Source: Planctomycetes bacterium RIFCSPLOWO2_12_FULL_50_35 | GTDB taxonomy: Bacteria; Planctomycetota; Brocadiia; Brocadiales; Bathyanammoxibiaceae | NCBI GenBank assembly: GCA_001828605.1 | Contig: MHZB01000009.1 | Coordinates: forward strand, 1 to 49,613 | DNA: 49,613 nt | Direction of reading: 5' to 3' | Shown here: positions 45,317 through 49,613 of the stretch, piece by piece | Layout: each line of letters opens with the position of its first letter | Numbering within the stretch: the first letter of the stretch is position 1 | Made by a program: the position numbers and the translations under genes | The notes under the pieces: generated by a model | The model's input: only the letters and a program-made list of their open reading frames with translations | The model's database searches: none | What the model was told of the DNA's origin: nothing

Positions 45317-47329
45317 ATGTCCAGAAAGAATCCCACTTCTCCATTATTGATACCTCTGAAAAACACCAAAAAAACGTATAATAATGAAACAACCTGTTAT
45401 TGCGAGTCCGCCTCAGGCGGAGAAGCAATCTCGTGTTGTTTGTTGGAAATTACTTATGGGATTGCTTCGTCGCTTTCACTCCTCGCAATGACGGTCTATT
45501 TTGCATCTTTCAGGGGTCTCTTATTATTTCTAACACTCTTTACTCTTTTCTGGCTGACCCCGCTGTCAGCACAAACAGGCAAGACCTCAGCCCAGGAAGA
45601 TTTTGTGCATCTTCTAGCACATGCCGTTGAATCTATAAAACAAGGTAAGTACGATAACGCACTTGTCGCCTTTGACAAGGCCCTGGAGATCAAACCCGAT
45701 GATTACAAGGCATGGGCACATAAGGCCCAGCTGCTCGACCAAATAGGGCGATACAAAGAGGCCGTAGAGGCATATGACAAGGCCACGAGCTTGAACCCCC
45801 TCTTCTACGAGGCGTGGATAAATAAGGGCCTGGCGCTGGTGCGGGTCCAGGAAAACCATGAAGAACAGGTAGAGGCGGCAATCAGTGCCTACGACAAGGC
45901 GATAGAGATTAGACCCCGCTCTTATCAGGCGTATCTCAACAAGGGCAATGCCCTCACCAGGCTGCGAAAATATGAAGAGGCGCTCAAGACATACGATAAG
46001 GCCATCGAGATAGACCCAAACCACCATGCGGCCTACACGGATAAGGGGCTTCTATTGGGCGACATGGGGAGAAATCAAGAGGCGATAGACACACTTGAAA
46101 GGGCTATCTGGATCAACCCCAAGTCATACTTCACCTGGACAAACATTGGGATGGCGTTGTTCCGAATGGGCCGGTACGAAGAGGCCGTCAAGACCTTTAC
46201 AACCGCCTCGGAAATAAACCCCAAGGACTACGGCCCGCTGACCAACAAGGGTCTGGCACTGGTGCGGCTCGGTCGTTACGAGGAGGCACTAAAGGCATAC
46301 GACAAGGCCCTTGAACTGCTGCCGACGTCGTACGAGACCTGGTACAATAAGGGTTTCCTTGCAATTGAACTGAACAAGTATGAAGAAGCCAACAGTGCCT
46401 TTGACAAGGCAGTGGAGATTCGCCCCGACTACCTGAAGGCATGGGTAAGTAAGGGCGACGTACTGTCTAGAATGAGCAGGGAAAAGGAGGCCAGAAATGC
46501 CTATGAAAAGGCCGCGGAGATTACACCGGATACGCCCGAGGCCTGGGTAAGCCAGGGTGACGCCCTATCACATATAGACAGACACGAAGATGCCCTGAAG
46601 GCCTTCAACAAGGCCGCCGCCATGGCACCCAACATATACGAGGCCTGGCTCGGCAAGGCAAATGAATTAATAAAACTCAACAGGTATCAGGAATCCCTCA
46701 GCGCCCTTAACCAGGCCGCCCAGCTCAGGCCAAATACATACGAGGTCTGGTACAACACCGGCACTGTGTGCATGCGCATTACAAAATATAATGATGCACT
46801 CAAGGCATTTGACAGGGCCTTACAGATAAACCCCGCTTCACAAGAAGCATGGTATAACAAGGCGCTGATACTCGGCGAGACCTTGGGCCAACCGGCAGAC
46901 GCACTACTCGCCATTCAAAAGGCCACTTCCCTCGAGACCCAGTCAGCTCGGGCCTGGGACTACCAGGGTATCATACTCAGCGACCTGAAACGCTATGACC
47001 ATGCCCTGCAGGCATTCCAGAAGGTCATTGAGATTAACCCAAACTTTTTCCCAGCCTGGCACAATATGGGCATGGCACTCGACTCTATGGGGAAAACGGC
47101 AGAGGCAATTGATGCGTACAAGAAATCCCTGCATATAAACCCAAGTTTCGACATCGCCTGGTACAACATGGCATCCGCCCAGGCGGCGCTTAAGGATAAG
47201 GATGGCGCACTCGATTCCTTAAGACATGCAATAGACCTGAACCCGCAGATGCGGGACTGGGCAAAGACCAATCCTGACTTCGCACCGTTCCTCAACGACC
47301 CGGACTTTGCAAGAATCCTGGGGCGGTGA
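45317..47329 (+). CDS. Exported 16-repeat TPR protein with a MITE in its signal-peptide region
   Basis: A 670-residue open frame with a good ribosome binding site (GGGAGG) before the ATG. Residues from about 95 to 650 form 16 consecutive tetratricopeptide repeats, mostly with the motif YDKA-EI-P. They are protein-binding scaffolds, and no enzyme domain is present. A 172-bp element (45349-45520) lies in codons 11-68. Without it the N terminus would be MSRKNPTSP followed by LLFLTLFTLFWL and TPLSA, a classical signal peptide. With it, translation either gives a long leader before the same hydrophobic core or restarts at the element-derived ATG at 45488 (residue 58), which has no clear ribosome binding site. 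Downstream DNA is non-coding and repeat-rich. Confidence 0.9.
   Translation: MSRKNPTSPLLIPLKNTKKTYNNETTCYCESASGGEAISCCLLEITYGIASSLSLLAMTVYFASFRGLLLFLTLFTLFWLTPLSAQTGKTSAQEDFVHLLAHAVESIKQGKYDNALVAFDKALEIKPDDYKAWAHKAQLLDQIGRYKEAVEAYDKATSLNPLFYEAWINKGLALVRVQENHEEQVEAAISAYDKAIEIRPRSYQAYLNKGNALTRLRKYEEALKTYDKAIEIDPNHHAAYTDKGLLLGDMGRNQEAIDTLERAIWINPKSYFTWTNIGMALFRMGRYEEAVKTFTTASEINPKDYGPLTNKGLALVRLGRYEEALKAYDKALELLPTSYETWYNKGFLAIELNKYEEANSAFDKAVEIRPDYLKAWVSKGDVLSRMSREKEARNAYEKAAEITPDTPEAWVSQGDALSHIDRHEDALKAFNKAAAMAPNIYEAWLGKANELIKLNRYQESLSALNQAAQLRPNTYEVWYNTGTVCMRITKYNDALKAFDRALQINPASQEAWYNKALILGETLGQPADALLAIQKATSLETQSARAWDYQGIILSDLKRYDHALQAFQKVIEINPNFFPAWHNMGMALDSMGKTAEAIDAYKKSLHINPSFDIAWYNMASAQAALKDKDGALDSLRHAIDLNPQMRDWAKTNPDFAPFLNDPDFARILGR
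45349..45520. mobile_element. MITE-like element inserted in frame in the TPR gene
   Basis: The element is 172 bp. Its ends are imperfect terminal inverted repeats: GATACCTCTGAAAAA on the left and TCTTTCAGGGGTCTC on the right (12 of the first 14 positions pair). It is flanked by the direct repeat TTATT (45344-45348 and 45521-45525), a 5-bp target duplication. Inside are subterminal inverted repeats GTTATTGCGAG (45396-45406) / CTCGCAATGAC (45482-45492), GAAGCAATC (45422-45430) / GATTGCTTC (45460-45468), and a small hairpin TCCGCC/GGCGGA. There is no transposase, so mobility would need a partner elsewhere. Element plus duplication adds 177 bp, exactly 59 codons. Confidence 0.85.
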
Positions 47330-47386
47330 CACTTAGAAAGTTCTGAAAAAGCCTCTTAAAGTAAGTTGTCATTCTGAGCGAAGTGT

Positions 47387-47439
47387 GTAGCGTGGCAGTT
47401 TACTGCCACGTTGGACGTTGGAGCAAGCTCCAACGCTAC
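47387..47439. repeat. REPIN-like composite palindrome 1
   Basis: GTAG (47387-47390) and CTAC (47436-47439) bound two hairpins: CGTGGCAGT/ACTGCCACG (47391-47399 with 47402-47410, loop TT) and CGTTGGAGC/GCTCCAACG (47416-47424 with 47427-47435, loop AA). Both stems are 9-bp perfect. Confidence 0.88.
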
Positions 47440-47483
47440 ATTCTTTCCGCCCAAGGTGGATGCGCCTCTGGCACAAATCCTGA

Positions 47484-47546
47484 TGGTAGACAACGAAGTT
47501 TTACTTCGTTGAACACATCAACGACCATAAAGGTCGTTGTCTACCA
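47484..47546. repeat. REPIN-like composite palindrome 2
   Basis: A 12-bp outer inverted repeat TGGTAGACAACG / CGTTGTCTACCA encloses stems CAACGAAGT/ACTTCGTTG (47491-47499 with 47503-47511) and CAACGACC/GGTCGTTG (47519-47526 with 47532-47539, loop ATAAA). Confidence 0.88.
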
Positions 47547-47564
47547 GAGACGGCATTTTGTGTC

Positions 47565-47616
47565 GTAGGGACAGCCCTTGTAGCTGTCCGCGGACAGGGA
47601 TAAACCCTGTCCCTAC
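47565..47616. repeat. REPIN-like composite palindrome 3
   Basis: A 10-bp outer inverted repeat GTAGGGACAG / CTGTCCCTAC encloses GGACAGC/GCTGTCC (47569-47575 with 47583-47589) and GGACAGGG/CCCTGTCC (47592-47599 with 47605-47612, loop ATAAA). The stems resemble those of the pair at 10265-10331. Confidence 0.87.
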
Positions 47617-47635
47617 ATCAAAATTACAATAAACA

Positions 47636-47658
47636 GGTGTGATAAATCGCACCCCTAC
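47636..47658 (-). repeat. Single REP-like hairpin
   Basis: GGTGTGAT (47636-47643) / ATCGCACC (47646-47653) with loop AA, one G-U pair, followed by CTAC (47655-47658). On the minus strand it reads GTAG then hairpin. Confidence 0.7.
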
Positions 47659-47724
47659 AATCGAAATGTAATAGACGAAATACAAAGTTTTTCAGCTCTT
47701 AAACTGTATTTCTATAAAAAATCT

Positions 47725-48198
47725 GTGCGTACAACAGACATCAAATATATGCGTATGGCGGTGGAGAAGGCCAGGGAGGGTATGCTTAAGGGACAGACGC
47801 CTTTTGGGGCCATTATTGTCAAAAAGGGTCAGGTGCTTGTATGCGAACACAACACCGTCTGGAAGGACTGCGATATTACCGCCCATGCAGAGCTGAGAGC
47901 CGTCAGGAGGGCCTGCAGGAAATTGAACACTATAGACCTAACAGGTGCTACACTTTATTCCACTTGCGAGCCGTGTCCCATGTGCCTCGGGGCTATACAC
48001 TGGGCCGGGGTCTCAAGGGTGGTATTCGGCTGCCGGATAAGGGATGCAAAAAAGATGGGGTTCTCAGAGCTTACCGTTTCCGCCGCCAGACTGAAGTCCC
48101 TGGGAAACAGCCCTGTAAAGGTAACGGGTGGGGTACTCAGGGAAGAGTGCATTGATGTAATGAAGCTGTGGGAAAAACTCGGGGGCAGGCCTTATTAA
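47725..48198 (+). CDS. CMP/dCMP-type deaminase (guanine deaminase or TadA-like)
   Basis: A 157-residue zinc deaminase. The zinc and catalytic residues are in AHAELRAV (His and Glu near 53-57) and CEPCPMCLGAIHWAG (near 81-95). Such proteins deaminate guanine, adenosine-34 of tRNA or other bases; the IHWAG stretch leans towards guanine-deaminase-like members, but this is weak. The GTG at 47725 is the longest start, and ATG at 47749 is an equal alternative since neither has a clear ribosome binding site. It lies after a repeat region and is followed convergently by the response regulator gene. Confidence 0.85.
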   Translation: MRTTDIKYMRMAVEKAREGMLKGQTPFGAIIVKKGQVLVCEHNTVWKDCDITAHAELRAVRRACRKLNTIDLTGATLYSTCEPCPMCLGAIHWAGVSRVVFGCRIRDAKKMGFSELTVSAARLKSLGNSPVKVTGGVLREECIDVMKLWEKLGGRPY

Positions 48199-48275
48199 AG
48201 ATCGAGAATGTAACTGCTATCTGCCGCAGGCACAGCCTTGTATTTCAGGAAACTCATTGTAACCTCAATGCACCC

Positions 48276-48749
48276 CTAGGTAGGGCGCTCTTCTGCGCCT
48301 AATACTTCATTTATACGCGCCGTCAACTCCACCAACTCAATGGGTTTATTGATAACAAAGTCAACCCTCAAGTCTCCGTGTTTAAGTTTGTTCAGCGTCT
48401 CCCCCCAGGCGGTGATAATGCCCACCTTCGGCTTCTTATCCAACGTCTCTATCTCCCTTATTATATCCCAGCCGGATACCCCTGGCATGGCCAGGTCACA
48501 TAAGACAAGATCGAAGTCCTCACTCTTTAACATATGTATGGCCTCTGCACCGTTGTCAACAGTTCTGGCAACCTGACCTTCTCTGGAGAGAAATCTGTTC
48601 ATGAACCTACAAATAGCCTTCTCATCGTCCACAACCAGGATGCGAAGGCTCTTGGTTTTTATATATCGGGTAGGTCCGAGAGATACTACAGGACGCATTG
48701 TTTCCATTACCGTGTTTGGCCTCGGTGTAGGCATGCCGCTCTTTTCCAT
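48276..48749 (-). CDS. Single-domain response regulator
   Basis: A CheY-like receiver domain of about 115 residues with a short N-terminal extension and no output domain. LVVDDEK (acidic pair), FDLVLCDLAMPG (phospho-acceptor Asp), GIITAWGE (Thr) and FVINKPIE (Lys) are present. It would be phosphorylated by a histidine kinase, which is not in the window. The ATG at 48749 follows GGAG by 6 nt; an ATG at 48767 and a TTG at 48797 are in-frame alternatives. Expression is probably from the repeat-containing region to its right. Confidence 0.88.
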   Translation of the reverse strand: MEKSGMPTPRPNTVMETMRPVVSLGPTRYIKTKSLRILVVDDEKAICRFMNRFLSREGQVARTVDNGAEAIHMLKSEDFDLVLCDLAMPGVSGWDIIREIETLDKKPKVGIITAWGETLNKLKHGDLRVDFVINKPIELVELTARINEVLGAEERPT

Positions 48750-48852
48750 CCCGCTCTCCAAGTGCATCTTGCGCCTTGTGTTGAAATGACGCTGCAACCA
48801 AAACTCATAATCAATTAACCTTCTTCTCCTAAAGGACCGCTTCGATAACCAA

Positions 48853-48978
48853 TGTCATTCTGAGCAAAGCAATCTGATTTTTGTAGCGTCAGGTCTCCGT
48901 ACCTGACGTTTTTGAGTGCGTCCGATGCGGAGATCGGACGCTACATTCTTCGGTTGCTTCGCCCTTTCTATAGTGACA
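48853..48978. repeat. Nested repeat with a REPIN-like core
   Basis: The outer ends are TGTCA (48853-48857) and TGACA (48974-48978). The core from 48883 to 48944 is bounded by GTAGCGT/ACGCTAC and holds CGTCAGGT/ACCTGACG (48887-48894 with 48901-48908, loop CTCCGT) and CGTCCGAT/ATCGGACG (48919-48926 with 48933-48940, loop GCGGAG). The flanks CATTCTGAGCAAAGCAATC and ATTCTTCGGTTGCTTCGC are the spreading repeat also seen at the left edge of the window and near 47368. Confidence 0.8.
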
Positions 48979-49117
48979 GCTATGAGAAGTTTTACAGAAA
49001 CCCCTAATTATGAAAAAATAAGATCCCTCTACAACCGTCTTACTTAAGAACAGATATGTAAGGGGCTCTCCTTTGGAATATGAGAAACGCGAACACCTTT
49101 TTGAATAAAACAGAAGT

Positions 49118-49155
49118 GGTAGGAGGCCAGCAGCCCCCGGCCTGGCCTGCCTACC
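49118..49155. other. Strong hairpin in the right-hand non-coding region
   Basis: GGTAGG-A-GGCCAG (49118-49130) pairs with CTGGCC-TG-CCTACC (49142-49155) over an 11-nt C-rich loop. GTAG/CTAC occur near the base, so it may be a worn REP-like unit. It could equally be part of a small RNA or leader, and no T-run follows on either strand. Confidence 0.5.
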
Positions 49156-49288
49156 CGTTGATGTACCCCCTATACCGACAAGGGTTAGGTGGGATAAATG
49201 AAGAAGACAATTAGCGTGCCAAGCCGCGGGATTTTTGTGAGAAATATAGCGGTGAGTTATTCTAACACTTACTAATGAAGCTATCTAT

Positions 49289-49311
49289 TAATATAACATA
49301 TAGTTATATTA
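49289..49311. repeat. AT-rich 9-bp inverted repeat
   Basis: TAATATAAC (49289-49297) and GTTATATTA (49303-49311) flank a 5-nt centre ATATA. It could be a protein-binding site or the relic of an element end; nothing nearby decides this. Confidence 0.45.
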
Positions 49312-49613
49312 GACTGAGGGGAGGTCCCCATATCAGGCCTTTCGCAGTTGCAATTATTCTCAACCAAGACCAATCCTATTGGAAAATGCGACATTGCCTA
49401 ATTCCTAGACAAAAACGAGGCCTAACTCGTGTCTATTTTCACGACATCTACTGGTAAGTAGAAAACCCATTTAGAGTTACATCTTGAGGCTGTTGTCAGA
49501 CCACAAAAAGGATAAATAGACATAGCGGCAACATCATACTGGAATAAATCAGCCTCTGGCGTAACCCCGCCTTGCTCAAGACGACAACACGGTGTTAGGA
49601 AACTTTGTCAGGA

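Larger units (their letters stand above)
47330..47724. other. Repeat-packed intergenic region after the TPR gene
   Basis: This 395-bp stretch has no gene. It begins with CTGAAAAA near 47343 and ends with TTTTTCAG near 47689, facing each other like the termini of the MITE. Between them lie TGTCATTCTGAGCGAAG, three composite palindromes and one single hairpin, annotated below. Confidence 0.7.
48750..49613. other. Gene-free right end
   Basis: More than 800 bp without a supported gene. It holds the nested repeat at 48853-48978, a strong hairpin at 49118-49155 and a 9-bp palindrome at 49289-49311. From about 49200 the base composition becomes more AT-rich. Short open frames here have no ribosome binding site or recognisable product. 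The promoter of the response regulator should lie within its left part. Confidence 0.6.

Noticed and set aside
47387-47616. CRISPR array
   Set aside because: The units are palindromes with different sequences and no constant direct repeat or regular spacers.
49275-49457. Open frame of 60 codons near the right end
   Set aside because: No ribosome binding site, it spans an AT-rich palindrome, and the product resembles nothing I know.

Overview
The window looks like a chromosomal segment of a planctomycete of the anammox lineage (order Brocadiales) or a close relative. This is inferred from one operon that pairs a split cytochrome b/Rieske complex with a hexahaem and an octahaem hydroxylamine-oxidoreductase-like cytochrome c, an arrangement known from anammox bacteria such as Kuenenia. 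No hydrazine synthase gene lies in the window, so anammox metabolism itself is not shown. By eye the base composition is near 50% GC, higher than I recall for Kuenenia or Brocadia, so a deeper lineage is possible.

Left part (1-11 kb): a sirtuin and a cobalamin adenosyltransferase gene; a terminator; the five-gene respiratory operon (Rieske, cytochrome b6-like, subunit-IV-like, hexahaem and octahaem cytochromes, read leftwards). A divergent DUF255 thioredoxin-domain gene follows, then a short siroheme/ferredoxin protein and a pair of AhbA/AhbB-type siroheme decarboxylase subunits. These last genes suggest haem supply by the siroheme route next to haem-rich respiratory genes.

Central part (11.3-44.3 kb): an uninterrupted leftward gene-expression cluster. 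In transcription order it holds tRNA-Thr(UGU), tRNA-Tyr, tRNA-Gly, tRNA-Thr(GGU), tuf, rpmG, tRNA-Trp, secE, nusG, rplK, rplA, rplJ, rplL, rpoB, rpoC, rpsL, rpsG, fusA, the S10 and spc clusters, secY, adk, map, infA, rpmJ, rpsM, a methyltransferase, rpsK, rpsD, rpoA, rplQ, then a HIT protein and a DUSP23-like phosphatase. Many neighbours overlap by 1-4 nt. A strong sigma70-type promoter precedes the first tRNA and an extended -10 precedes the second tRNA-Thr. rpmD (L30) is absent, and only one tuf is seen, at the tRNA locus. The methyltransferase between rpsM and rpsK is the unusual guest.

Right part (44.3-49.6 kb): a secreted PLD-like protein whose HKD lysine is replaced, an exported 16-repeat TPR protein, a CMP/dCMP-type deaminase, a single-domain response regulator, and repeat-rich non-coding DNA. 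The TPR gene carries a 172-bp MITE-like element inside its signal-peptide region. The element has terminal inverted repeats and a 5-bp target duplication, and it adds exactly 59 codons in frame.

Intergenic DNA on both flanks carries REP/REPIN-like palindromes. Each hairpin has a GTAG foot, but the stems differ from copy to copy. The most interesting features are the in-frame MITE, this REP family, the methyltransferase inside the ribosomal operon, and a four-cysteine insertion in EF-Tu.
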